Shown: piece after piece, positions 5,562 to 14,205 of the stretch | Layout: every line of letters starts with the position of its first letter | Numbering within the stretch: position 1 is the first letter of the stretch | NCBI GenBank assembly: GCA_022821875.1 | Contig: JAJECV010000086.1 | Span: forward strand, 1 to 32,213 | Direction: 5' to 3' | Source of the DNA: Rhodothermales bacterium | Lineage (GTDB): Bacteria > Bacteroidota > Rhodothermia > Rhodothermales > Bin80 | Length of the DNA: 32,213 nucleotides | Notes under the pieces: generated by a model | The model's database searches: none | What the model was told of the DNA's origin: nothing | Seen by the model: only the letters and a program-made list of their open reading frames with translations | Translations under genes and position numbers: made by a program

Positions 5562-6747
5562 GAACGAAATTCTGAATGTCAAAGATTTGTGCGGACTGAA
5601 CCCCCATATTATTGAGAAAGATTATGTGCTTGGGTGGGTTTTAGCCGGTATCTATCATCATGCTTCACTGAAGAATCACTGGATTTTCAAGGGAGGAACC
5701 AGTTTCCATAAATGTCATTACGAAACATTTCGGTTTTCCGAAGATCTTGATTTTACAATTACCGAGCCATCCCATCTCAACTGTGACTTTCTTGTTGAAA
5801 CGTTCAGCGAAATCAGCGACTGGATATTTTATGCGACCGGTTTTGAAATTCCGAAAAGACTGCTCAACTTTGAAATCTATACAAATCCCCGCGGCTCGAA
5901 ATCTTGCAAGGCCAAAATAGGGTATCGCGGCCCCATCAGCCCCCGCATGGGATACCGCTCACTTCCACGCCTCAAGATTGACCTGACGTTCGACGAGGTG
6001 GTTGTGCTGCCACCGGTCGGGCGCACAATTCATCACCACTACAGCGATAATCCACAAGAGGAACCCTTGGTCAGATGCTACCCTCCAGAGGAGGCTTATG
6101 CGGAAAAAATCTGCGCTTTGGGACAGCGTGCAAAGGCACGTGATCTGTATGATGCCATCAATATATTCCGAAGTAATCAGGAACGGCCTGACCTATCTGT
6201 TCTGAATGACACAATCCGTAAAAAATGTGCTCACCGTGGTAATCAGCCCCCAACACTTGCTGATGTGCAGGCAAAAAGATGGGATCTCGAAAAAACCTGG
6301 CCCCCGATGCTGAGCCATCAGCTTCAGACACTTCCCCCGTTTGAGTCTTTTTTCCATGCACTGCCTGAATTTTTTGACTGGCTTGAAACCGGCACACTCC
6401 CCTCGCTGCCTGCCATTAATCAGATGGCAGCGGGGGACGAGATCATCCGAGAGCCTACACTGAAGCTGCCCGTCAATTTTAACAAACAGGTATCCGTTGA
6501 GGCCATCCGGTTTTCAGGAGTTAACTATCTGTGCGCTGACATCCAGTACAGAAAATCCACGGAGCGCATTGAGCCCTACTCACTGCGTCGAACAAAAGAT
6601 GGCCATCTTATACTTCATGCCGTCAGGGCTTCCGACGGGCAGCTTTGCAGTTATCAGGTTGACGAAATCGACGACGTGACGGTCACTCAACAGAGTTTCG
6701 ATCCTCGTTATCTGGTTGAATTACGCCCCAGGATCCAACCGTCATAA
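5551..6747 (+). CDS. abiEii: AbiEii-family nucleotidyltransferase toxin with C-terminal WYL-like domain
   Basis: A 398-aa protein from ATG 5551, which overlaps the antitoxin stop; ATG 5530 in frame is an alternative. The nucleotidyltransferase core shows G48-G-T-S followed by S63-E-D65-L-D67 (metal-binding aspartates), KIDLTFDEVV near residue 145, and a downstream EEAYAEKICAL (E185, K186) and RDLYDA (R197, D198). This is the DNA polymerase-beta-like fold of AbiEii; family members transfer nucleotides to RNA and related MenT toxins modify tRNA. Residues about 314-390 (EAIRFSGVNYLCADIQY, IEPYSLRRTKDGHLILHAVR, DEIDDVTVTQQSFDPRYLVE) look like a WYL-type ligand-sensing domain, which makes the protein longer than the roughly 300 residues of a minimal AbiEii. 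It is the only complete toxin of the three modules. Confidence 0.9.
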   Translation: MVTKNEILNVKDLCGLNPHIIEKDYVLGWVLAGIYHHASLKNHWIFKGGTSFHKCHYETFRFSEDLDFTITEPSHLNCDFLVETFSEISDWIFYATGFEIPKRLLNFEIYTNPRGSKSCKAKIGYRGPISPRMGYRSLPRLKIDLTFDEVVVLPPVGRTIHHHYSDNPQEEPLVRCYPPEEAYAEKICALGQRAKARDLYDAINIFRSNQERPDLSVLNDTIRKKCAHRGNQPPTLADVQAKRWDLEKTWPPMLSHQLQTLPPFESFFHALPEFFDWLETGTLPSLPAINQMAAGDEIIREPTLKLPVNFNKQVSVEAIRFSGVNYLCADIQYRKSTERIEPYSLRRTKDGHLILHAVRASDGQLCSYQVDEIDDVTVTQQSFDPRYLVELRPRIQPS

Positions 6748-7376
6748 ACCATGTCATGTGTGCAAATTCAGATCTTTCGGGGGCTGTGTAAATTGATTTT
6801 GCCTCAGGAATAACTGCCCGCTCCTCCCCGGTTACATCATGAAATTATTCTTTCTGGAGCATCCTGCAGAACTCTCAGGCTTTGAAAGGTTTTGCAGGAA
6901 CCTCTCTGGTAAACTGACATCCGGTTGCCATTCCGATATCTAAATGGCTCCGGCAGCTGGTCCGCTGGTACAGGAAAAATTTGATGATTCCGCGCCGATA
7001 CTGATCAAATCAGATTAAAAAAGAACCATTCACCGAATTCAAATACATTGAACTTGAACCTGATAAAGCATACCTGTGACTGTATCAGCCCTCACGATGG
7101 TCATGCCGCGGCATCCCTGCCTTTTCTGATCCTTGGAACGGTGGTTGCCGTGATCTCAGTTTTTATGCGAAGAACTGACCGAACCTGGAATGGAATACCC
7201 CCCAATAGACGGCTCGGCCATCTACGATACACAGTTGCACAGTCTAATTCTCTAATTCTATGTTCATAATTTATCCACAGACAGTTGGATGGGGACTCAT
7301 GGCTGCTGACAAAATGAGCAGAACATGCCCTCAGGCGTAAAACCATCCAGATGCCTGAATTTGCATCTCTCTATAA
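6748..7376. other. Gene-free right flank of the AbiE array
   Basis: No gene recognised; short frames on both strands look like chance. GGGGGCTGTGTAAATTGATT at 6779-6798 recalls the terminal inverted repeats of IS256-family elements, but I see no second end and no transposase. Base composition changes from A+T-rich to more G+C-rich after this stretch, consistent with it being the edge of the accessory block. Confidence 0.45.
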
Positions 7377-7406
7377 TTGACAGCGACACTTCATGACCGG
7401 TAAACT
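7377..7406 (+). promoter_or_regulatory. Sigma-70-type promoter of the TonB-dependent receptor
   Basis: Consensus -35 TTGACA (7377-7382), 18-bp spacer, -10 TAAACT (7401-7406). The start codon at 7440 leaves a short leader of about 25-30 nt. No riboswitch or Fur-like palindrome was recognised nearby. Confidence 0.55.
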
Positions 7407-7439
7407 CACGTACGAATTACACATAAACCCGAATTTTAG

Positions 7440-9533
7440 ATGAGAAAGACACTGACCCAATGGTTCGTACTTTTGGTGCTAATGCATCCTGTGATCCTTT
7501 TTGCTCAGAATGGCAGCGATACCCTGAGTGTCGTGGATATGGACGATCTGATTATTACGGCAGATCGGTACGAGTCCATACGGTCTCAATCTACGGGGGC
7601 CATCAGTGTGCTGAAAAATACAACTGTTTCACAGTTGGCCGGGGTTCAGAATCTGGGAGGAATACTGCGGCATATGCCGGGCTTTACAATGCTGCAACTG
7701 GATGGGATCGGGTATGATGTGCAGCCGATTGTACGGGGATTCTATGGCGGAGGCGAAGCCGAGTATGTTCTGCTGATGGTGGATGGACAACCGGTCAATG
7801 CCCTGGAAAGCGGACTCGTAAACTGGGATCAGATCCCTCTGGCCGCCATCGAATCCGTGGAAATCCTGCGCGGCGGCGCTTCCTCACTCTACGGTGATGC
7901 CGCCATCGGAGGGATCATCAATATTGTCACCGCCTCCGATGTCCCCTCCAACTACGCAATGGCCCTGTCCGGCGGCTCGTTCGGCACCTACAAAGTAAAT
8001 GGATCCGTGCGGAGGTCATTTGGGAAAAGAAAACTCTCCTCCTACGGCAACTACGAATCCACGCAGGGGTACCGCGAACATGGGGATCGTGCACTGGGAG
8101 GACTGGGGCTTGCATTTGACTTGATACGCTCGGACCAAGCCCTCCTGACTCTGTCCGGCTCCATGCATCAGAGGAACTATGATATTCCAGGCCCTCTCAC
8201 CACGGATCAGATCGCCCAGGATCGCCTGCAGGAATCTCCATTTTTCCAATTTGACCATAATGACGAGCGCACACAGCGGCTTGCACTGCAGGGACGGCTT
8301 CATCTGGGGGGGCAGTCCGAATTGCGGGGTTCGCTGGTTGCAAACCAGCGAACCCTTGAAGGGGGCCGTACTTTACCGCTGAGTGCAGAATTCGCAGACG
8401 TAAAATGGCGGGAATTTGATACGGCGCGCTTATTCGTGAGTGCACAATGGGTGGCTCCAAGACTCCTTGCAAAGGACCGCTTCACCATCGGCACTGATCT
8501 GCAGGGTGGACAACTGGATGTGGCATGGTATGATATGGTGACCGGTACGGCGGAAGACTTTAATGGGTTTGACGGAAAGAAAGGAGACCTCTCAAGCAAG
8601 GGGGACGGTTCCCGTCAGGCGCTGGCCGCGTACATGCAATATGATATTGAGCCGACCTCCCGGCTGCGCCTGTTGGCGGGGATCCGCTATGATCACATTC
8701 GGGATACGTATGCACCGGAAGGAGGCACAGAACAGGATGCAATTCATACCGCATTGAGTCCCAAAATAGGTCTTAACCTGCGCTATGTGGCCAATGCCCG
8801 ACATGTCGGCAGCTGGTATGCCAATGTTGCCAGATCCTTTAAAACAGCAACGCTGGATCAGCTCTTTGGTCAGAGGCTGATCCCGGTGCCCATGCCGCCC
8901 TACGGGATTACTATTTCCAATTCAGAACTGAAGCCGCAGACCGGTATCAGCCTTGAAACCGGCTTCTATCACCGCACAGCGCTCATCCCCGGCAACTTGA
9001 ACGGCGAAGTATCCCTGAGCATTTATCAGATGGATATGGAGGACGAACTGGATTTTCAGTTTGAGACCTTCCAATACGGAAACATTGCAAGCAGCCGTCA
9101 CAGAGGGATTGAGATGGGCGTGCAACTGGAGCGGACGGAGGTTGCTCTGTTCCGATTTAACTATACTCTGCAGAACGTGACCTACCGTGCCGGGGAGAAC
9201 AAAGGGAAATTTGTCCGCACGATCCCGCGTGATTATGTATCGGCCGCAATCAGCATCCCCGTTCTTGACCGGCTCCAGGCAATGGCAACGGTGCGAAGTA
9301 CGCGCCGCACCTGGCTGGATGATGCGAATTCCATTCGACTGGAAAACTTCTCTTCCGTAGACTTTAAAGTCATCTATACCCTGGGCTGGATGGCAGTGGA
9401 ATTTGAGACGGTCAACCTGATGAATAACACCTTCAGTACGACTGGATTCCTGGATCCAGGTGGATCGGATACAATCTTTATGTACCCCGCGGCAGGGCGT
9501 TCCATGCAGATGGGGATTCGGGTCGAGTGGTAA
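7440..9533 (+). CDS. TonB-dependent outer-membrane receptor
   Basis: A 697-aa outer-membrane active transporter powered by TonB-ExbBD. It has a signal peptide (about residues 1-22, ending VILFAQ), a TonB-box-like DDLIITADR near 33-42, a plug domain (about 45-160) with the hallmark VEILRGGASSLYGDAAIGG, and a long C-terminal beta-barrel ending in a terminal aromatic strand (MQMGIRVEW). It lacks the N-terminal carboxypeptidase-regulatory-like domain of the two receptors at the right end of the window, so it belongs to the BtuB/FepA-like rather than the SusC-like branch. The substrate cannot be read from sequence; metal chelates or cobalamin are typical for this branch. The convergent neighbour is an amidohydrolase, which gives no clear substrate hint. 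A consensus promoter lies just upstream. Confidence 0.93.
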   Translation: MRKTLTQWFVLLVLMHPVILFAQNGSDTLSVVDMDDLIITADRYESIRSQSTGAISVLKNTTVSQLAGVQNLGGILRHMPGFTMLQLDGIGYDVQPIVRGFYGGGEAEYVLLMVDGQPVNALESGLVNWDQIPLAAIESVEILRGGASSLYGDAAIGGIINIVTASDVPSNYAMALSGGSFGTYKVNGSVRRSFGKRKLSSYGNYESTQGYREHGDRALGGLGLAFDLIRSDQALLTLSGSMHQRNYDIPGPLTTDQIAQDRLQESPFFQFDHNDERTQRLALQGRLHLGGQSELRGSLVANQRTLEGGRTLPLSAEFADVKWREFDTARLFVSAQWVAPRLLAKDRFTIGTDLQGGQLDVAWYDMVTGTAEDFNGFDGKKGDLSSKGDGSRQALAAYMQYDIEPTSRLRLLAGIRYDHIRDTYAPEGGTEQDAIHTALSPKIGLNLRYVANARHVGSWYANVARSFKTATLDQLFGQRLIPVPMPPYGITISNSELKPQTGISLETGFYHRTALIPGNLNGEVSLSIYQMDMEDELDFQFETFQYGNIASSRHRGIEMGVQLERTEVALFRFNYTLQNVTYRAGENKGKFVRTIPRDYVSAAISIPVLDRLQAMATVRSTRRTWLDDANSIRLENFSSVDFKVIYTLGWMAVEFETVNLMNNTFSTTGFLDPGGSDTIFMYPAAGRSMQMGIRVEW

Positions 9534-9857
9534 CCAAAATCGCCGCCCGACCACCTCAAGGCAAACTCATCATCCTTGTCGCTTTCCAGACCGCTGCGCT
9601 GCGGGAACTTTTCTTTCCCCTGCCGGCAGCCTTGCAGGTGCGGGCGCACCGTGTCACCGGCTTTGTAATGGATCATTCTGACGGGCCCCACCCCCATCCA
9701 TACAACGCCAACCTTGCAGCGTAGAATCGTCCGGTGCAGCCCCGGAAAACCCTGCATAAAAGCCTCTCTTGAAGGGTACCGCCCGGCCTCACGATTGGTC
9801 CAACTTCCCTGACACGCCCCTTCTCTTTCCCGCCTTGCGGGTTGGAATCAAACCGGA
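9534..9857. other. Convergent intergenic region
   Basis: 324 bp between the receptor and the amidohydrolase stops. A frame starting GTG 9527 (65 codons) overlaps the receptor stop but matches nothing I know. A small hairpin, CCCGC (9829-9833) with GCGGG (9837-9841), lies just beyond the amidohydrolase stop and could help end transcription, though no T-tract follows. Confidence 0.4.
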
Positions 9858-11567
9858 TCATGGATCTCTCTGGTATAGAATGTTCCCGCCGATAATCGTA
9901 TAGAGCACCTCTGTAGAGAGAATCTCCTCATCCGGAATCGTCAGGATGTCCTTTGAAAGTACCGTAATGTCGGCCAGCTTGCCTGGAACGAGTGATCCTT
10001 TGATCTCCTCCTCAAACGCTGCGTATGCATTATTGATGGTGTACGACTGCAGCGCCTGTTCTCTGGAGAGTCGTTCCTCCGGGAAAAAGACCGATCCATC
10101 TGCAAGCCTGCGTGTCACCGTTGCATGATAACTTGCGAGGGGATCAATTGCCTCCACGGGCGCGTCCGTTCCGTTGGTGACAACTGCACCGGTCTGCCAT
10201 AAGGTCTGCCAGCGATATGCACCGCTTGCAGCCCGCTCCTCTCCCAGCCGGCGATAGACCCACGGAGCATCACTGATGGCATGGACTCCCTGCATCGCTG
10301 CAATAACCCCCAGACTCCCGAATCTGGGAATATCGTCTGGATGGATGTGCTGGGAATGCTCAATGCGCCACCGTAAATCTTCCTCTGCCGTGCCATAGAA
10401 CGATTCGTAAATATCCAGAACCACCCGGTTTGCACGATCTCCAATGGCATGGACATTGACCTGGAAACCATGGGCTTTTGCAATCTCCGCGGTTGCGTGG
10501 ACTTCTTCCACTGCAACCGTCTCAAGCCCGCTGGAAGAAGGCATATCTGCATAGGGTTCCAGCAGCCAGGCACCGTGAGATCCCAGCGCCCCGTCAATCG
10601 AACGCTTCACACTGCGTACCGTCAGGTGATGATTCCCGTATCCTATCATCCGATAATCTGCCAGTCGCTCCGACAGTTCCGTACTGTTTGATCGAATCAT
10701 TACATAGAGTCGAACCGGCAGGCTGCCCTCATCTGCCAACTCCCGGAAGAAGTCCACCGTACTGAATCCTGCACCGGCATCGTGGAACGATGTGATGCCA
10801 TGGGTAAGGGCTTCCTCCGCAGCCAGACGTGCCATAGTGCGCCGCTCCTCATCCAGTTCGGCGGCGCTCATGCCCTCTCTGGATTTTTCCAGTGCAGCCT
10901 CCACAAAATACTCGGCAGTCTCCCGCATAAGCCCCGTCAATTCTCCGCGCAGATCACGTACCAGTTCTCCACCGGCAGGATTGGGAGTTTCCGGGCTGAT
11001 CCCTGCCGCATTCATTGCAGCTTGATTCGCAAAGGCGGCATGGCCGCTGGCATGCCGCAGAAAAACTGGATTATCCGGAGACACCTCACTGAGGCTGTGA
11101 TGGGTCGGAACACCTTCTACCGTGCCGGCGGGAATGGAATCCCATTTTTCCTGATGCCACCCGCGACCGGTGATCCATTCGCCAGGTTCGGCATCAAGTG
11201 CTGCCGCTTCAACCATCGCAACAATCTCCTCCCAACTCTTGGTATTCGCCAGATCAAGGATCATCTTGGCCTCTCCAATGCCTAGATAATGGCCATGCCC
11301 TTCAATGAGCCCTGGAATCGCCAACTTTCCCCCCAGATCAATAACCTGCGTTTCTGCTCCGATGTAGGCTGCAATTTCTTCAGACGTGCCTACCGCCATG
11401 ATCGTGTCCCCGCTCACAGCCAGCGCCTCTGCCTCGGGCAGGGAAGGATCTACCGTTACAATCTTACCGTTGGTCAAGACGAGCCGTGCAGACTCATCCT
11501 GCGAACAGCCAAACCACAAAAGCGCTGCAAGAAGAAGCACCCCATTATGCAAGGAAATACATTTCAT
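9858..11567 (-). CDS. Lipoprotein metal-dependent amidohydrolase, YtcJ/Amidohydro_3 type
   Basis: A 569-aa protein from the ATG at 11567; an in-frame codon at 11600 would add 11 residues before a normal signal peptide, so I reject it. The N terminus is a lipoprotein signal (LLLAALLWFGC, Cys as lipid site). Next come a small beta-domain (VLTNGKIVTVDPSLPEAEAL) and the TIM-barrel amidohydrolase fold. Metal-site motifs are IPGLIEGHGHYLG (HxH), NVHAIGDRANR, RIEHSQHIHP and a late GTDAPVEAIDP (catalytic Asp), with the closing GSLVPGKLADITVLSKD. This is the layout of YtcJ-like exported amidohydrolases that cleave amide or N-acyl bonds. The substrate is unknown. It would be anchored in the periplasm or outer membrane. 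It converges with the TonB receptor and is not in an operon. Confidence 0.92.
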   Translation of the reverse strand: MKCISLHNGVLLLAALLWFGCSQDESARLVLTNGKIVTVDPSLPEAEALAVSGDTIMAVGTSEEIAAYIGAETQVIDLGGKLAIPGLIEGHGHYLGIGEAKMILDLANTKSWEEIVAMVEAAALDAEPGEWITGRGWHQEKWDSIPAGTVEGVPTHHSLSEVSPDNPVFLRHASGHAAFANQAAMNAAGISPETPNPAGGELVRDLRGELTGLMRETAEYFVEAALEKSREGMSAAELDEERRTMARLAAEEALTHGITSFHDAGAGFSTVDFFRELADEGSLPVRLYVMIRSNSTELSERLADYRMIGYGNHHLTVRSVKRSIDGALGSHGAWLLEPYADMPSSSGLETVAVEEVHATAEIAKAHGFQVNVHAIGDRANRVVLDIYESFYGTAEEDLRWRIEHSQHIHPDDIPRFGSLGVIAAMQGVHAISDAPWVYRRLGEERAASGAYRWQTLWQTGAVVTNGTDAPVEAIDPLASYHATVTRRLADGSVFFPEERLSREQALQSYTINNAYAAFEEEIKGSLVPGKLADITVLSKDILTIPDEEILSTEVLYTIIGGNILYQRDP

Positions 11568-11950
11568 GGGTTCAATATCCTGAAAATATGATTTCCCCAA
11601 AGATAGGGACTGCCGGGGGGATAAATGACTGCTCTGCAGGAATTAGAGCTGTCTGCGCATAAACGAAGAGATTCTGCTTGGCACTTGATCGGAAAGGTGC
11701 GACAAGACTTACCATCACCTCAACAAAACTGAATTCGTACCAGATGATGTTACCTGGAGGAGCAGCAGACACAGATCGTCCAGGTCGGAAAGTCCGCTCC
11801 GATGCTCCATAAAAACGCCAATCCGAAAACTCGAACCCGCCAAAAACAGATCTCTTCGGAAAATCCTGCAGAATGATTTGTCAGAGCGATCCGCTCTAGT
11901 TATCTTTGGGGAGAATCACTCCGCACTTCTTAACCATCCAGACAACAACG
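11568..11950. other. Divergent intergenic region with a small inverted repeat
   Basis: Lies between the divergent amidohydrolase and cupin genes and must hold both promoters. I could not assign either with confidence. AGAGCG (11884-11889) and CGCTCT (11893-11898) form a 6-bp inverted repeat with a 3-bp centre about 50 bp upstream of the cupin ATG, a plausible operator. Confidence 0.4.
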
Positions 11951-12316
11951 ATGAACCAACAGGCCACGCTGCACCGATGGGATGACATGCCGCTGGAAAA
12001 GGTCAAGGACGGCCTTGACCGGCGTATCATTACCGGGGAGCGAATGATGATCACCCATGTCTACCTTGAAAAAGATTGCGAGGTGCCGTGGCATGCTCAC
12101 GACAATGAGCAACTAACCTACGTTCTTCGGGGTGCCCTCCAATTCTGGCTTGGCCCCGGCGGCGAACAGGAAGTCATTGTGCACGAAGGGGAAGTCCTCG
12201 TCATCCCCTCCCGGCTCCCGCATAAAGCGGTTGCTCTGAAGGACACACTGGATGTAGATATATTCTGCCCTCCGCGTCAAGACTGGCTAGATGGAACCGA
12301 TGCGTATTTGCGTTAA
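11951..12316 (+). CDS. Small cupin-domain protein
   Basis: A 121-aa single-domain cupin starting MNQQATLHRWDD. Cupin motif 1 is visible as WHAHDNEQLTYVLRG (two His and a Glu as metal ligands) and motif 2 as VLVIPSRLPHKAVAL (the third His). Such proteins bind a divalent metal and serve as small sensors, isomerases or dioxygenases; nothing here fixes the reaction. ATG 11951 is preferred to an upstream TTG (11906), because the domain starts just after it. The downstream amylase start overlaps the end of this gene by 17 nt, so the two are probably co-translated. A sugar-related role is a guess from that neighbour only. Confidence 0.85.
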   Translation: MNQQATLHRWDDMPLEKVKDGLDRRIITGERMMITHVYLEKDCEVPWHAHDNEQLTYVLRGALQFWLGPGGEQEVIVHEGEVLVIPSRLPHKAVALKDTLDVDIFCPPRQDWLDGTDAYLR

Positions 12317-14156
12317 TTTTTTACTGCTCATTGGCCTCACCGCCCCGGCACAGGCCCAACCCCTGCTCAGCGATCCCCCATCCTGGGCGGACGAGGCGAT
12401 CTGGTATCAGATCTTCGTGGAACGATTCCGCAACGGAGATCCCTCGAATGACCCCACGCCGGAGGATATACGCGGTTTCTGGTTTGATTCACAGCCGGAC
12501 AACTGGGCACCGACCCCCTGGACCCATGACTGGTATAAACAGGAGGACTGGGCCATTGAGAATGACAAAGATTTCTATACCGCCGCGCAATGGCGGCGCT
12601 ACGGCGGGGATTTGCAGGGAATTCTGGACAAGCTGGATTATCTGAAGGATCTGGGAGTCAATGCGCTTTATCTGAATCCGATTAATGATGCTCCCTCCCT
12701 GCACAAGTTTGATGCGCGTCATTACCGTCATGTAGATCGTAATTTTGGCCCTGACCCGGCCGGGGACCGTGAGATTGCCGAGTCAGAGGATCCTCTGGAC
12801 CCGGATACCTGGCAGTGGACGGCCGCGGACCGCCTCTTTCTGAAACTGATCCAGGAGGTGCACGCCAGAGACATGCGGATCATTCTGGATTACTCCTGGA
12901 ATCACACCGGTGTGCGGTTCTGGGCCTGGGAGGATGTGCTGGAGCATCAGCAGGAGTCCGCGTTCGCAGACTGGTACGAGATCAACGAATTTGACGATCC
13001 AGCCACCCCCGACACAAACGAGTTTTCCTACGACGGCTGGTTAGGCGTAAAATCCCTCCCCGAACTGGCAAAAATCAACGTCCCGGAGGATCACACGCAC
13101 GGGGCACATGAAGGAGACCTTCATCCCGGCCCCAAAGCGCATATCTATAACGTTACCCGAAGATGGCTGGATCCCAACGGGGATGGAGATCCGGAGGATG
13201 GACTAGACGGATTCAGGCTGGATGTCGCAGAAATGGTTCCCCTCGGGTTCTGGCGGGACTACCGCAAATTCGTTCGGAGCATCAACCCGGAAGCCTACCT
13301 TGTGGGAGAGGTCTGGTGGGATTCATGGCCGCACCGGATGGCAGATCCGGTCCCCTGGGTTCAGGGAGATATATTTGATGCGGTGATGAATTACCGATGG
13401 TACATGCCAACGCGCAGTTTCTTCGCACAAACGCCCCCGAATCTGAGCGCATCCGGGTATGTGGCGCATCTGGATTCTGTCATGGCGGGGATCCCGAATC
13501 GCTTCTGGAATGCCATGATGAATCTTACTGCCAGTCATGACACACCTCGAATCAGCACTAGCATCTACAACCCGGCGCTCTATAAATATCACCAGAACCC
13601 CAGAGGAAATCCTGATTTCAAGGTGAATCGCCCGGATGCACGAACAAGGGCAATCCAGGAACTGATTCTCGTACAGCAATTCACCTGGCCCGGTGCCCCT
13701 CATATCTGGAACGGGGATGAGATGGGCATGTGGGGCGGCGATGACCCGGATGTGCGGAAGCCGCTCCTGTGGTCCGACTACCGCTTTGAAGATGAGCGTA
13801 CGCACCCGTCTGGTCTGGACAGACACCCGGATGTGGTTGTGGCGGATCACCAGCTGACCGGCCTCTACCGGCAGTTGATTGCGCTCCGCAAAGCAAACCG
13901 GCAACTGTTTATTCACGGAACCATCAAGTGGCTCACCGCAGACGATGAGCGCCGGTTACTTGCTTATGAGCGGCAGCTAAATGGAGAGCGTGCAGTGGTG
14001 GTCTTCAACGCATCCGACATGGCACAAGAACTGATCATCCCCGAGGGAAGCTATCGGCAGCTCTACCCGGCCGGTTCCGCAGACGCAGGGAATTCCTTGA
14101 CCATGCCTCCACGATCTACCCGTGTCTATTTGTCCTCCCCGGAAACCCCAAACTGA
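12300..14156 (+). CDS. Secreted GH13 alpha-amylase-family glycoside hydrolase
   Basis: A 618-aa exported enzyme from ATG 12300 (MRICVNFLLLIGLTAPAQAQ signal peptide); ATG 12291 is a weaker alternative. The TIM-barrel GH13 motifs are all present: region I DYSWNHTG, region II GFRLDVAEM (nucleophile D308), region III GEVWWD (acid/base E337) and region IV ASHDT (D414). A C-terminal beta-domain (RAVVVFNASDMAQELIIPEG) closes it. The N-terminal PSWADEAIWYQIFVERFRNG and the aromatic-rich insert DNWAPTPWTHDWY resemble the cyclomaltodextrinase/neopullulanase/maltogenic amylase branch, so cleavage of alpha-1,4-glucan oligosaccharides in the periplasm is likely. Its start overlaps the cupin gene, indicating one transcript. 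No SusC/SusD pair is nearby, so this is not a complete starch locus. Confidence 0.93.
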   Translation: MRICVNFLLLIGLTAPAQAQPLLSDPPSWADEAIWYQIFVERFRNGDPSNDPTPEDIRGFWFDSQPDNWAPTPWTHDWYKQEDWAIENDKDFYTAAQWRRYGGDLQGILDKLDYLKDLGVNALYLNPINDAPSLHKFDARHYRHVDRNFGPDPAGDREIAESEDPLDPDTWQWTAADRLFLKLIQEVHARDMRIILDYSWNHTGVRFWAWEDVLEHQQESAFADWYEINEFDDPATPDTNEFSYDGWLGVKSLPELAKINVPEDHTHGAHEGDLHPGPKAHIYNVTRRWLDPNGDGDPEDGLDGFRLDVAEMVPLGFWRDYRKFVRSINPEAYLVGEVWWDSWPHRMADPVPWVQGDIFDAVMNYRWYMPTRSFFAQTPPNLSASGYVAHLDSVMAGIPNRFWNAMMNLTASHDTPRISTSIYNPALYKYHQNPRGNPDFKVNRPDARTRAIQELILVQQFTWPGAPHIWNGDEMGMWGGDDPDVRKPLLWSDYRFEDERTHPSGLDRHPDVVVADHQLTGLYRQLIALRKANRQLFIHGTIKWLTADDERRLLAYERQLNGERAVVVFNASDMAQELIIPEGSYRQLYPAGSADAGNSLTMPPRSTRVYLSSPETPN

Positions 14157-14205
14157 TGGAATATGTCCCAATCTCTCATCACAATCGTACTCACCAGAAT
14201 ACTCC

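Larger units (their letters stand above)
4632..6003 (+). repeat. Direct duplication, right copy (module 3)
   Basis: Partner of 2991-4362 at a constant 1641-bp offset. It contains element F, the whole intact antitoxin gene and the first 150 or so codons of the intact toxin. Beyond 6003 the intact toxin continues while the left copy has a different tail. Confidence 0.85.

Noticed and set aside
1-6747. CRISPR array, because several similar elements recur
   Set aside because: Copies are irregularly spaced, diverged, and coincide with promoter positions; there are no uniform spacers and no cas genes.
9527-9724. A 65-codon frame starting GTG at the end of the TonB receptor gene
   Set aside because: No domain or homologue recognised and it lies in a convergent gap; likely chance in G+C-rich DNA.
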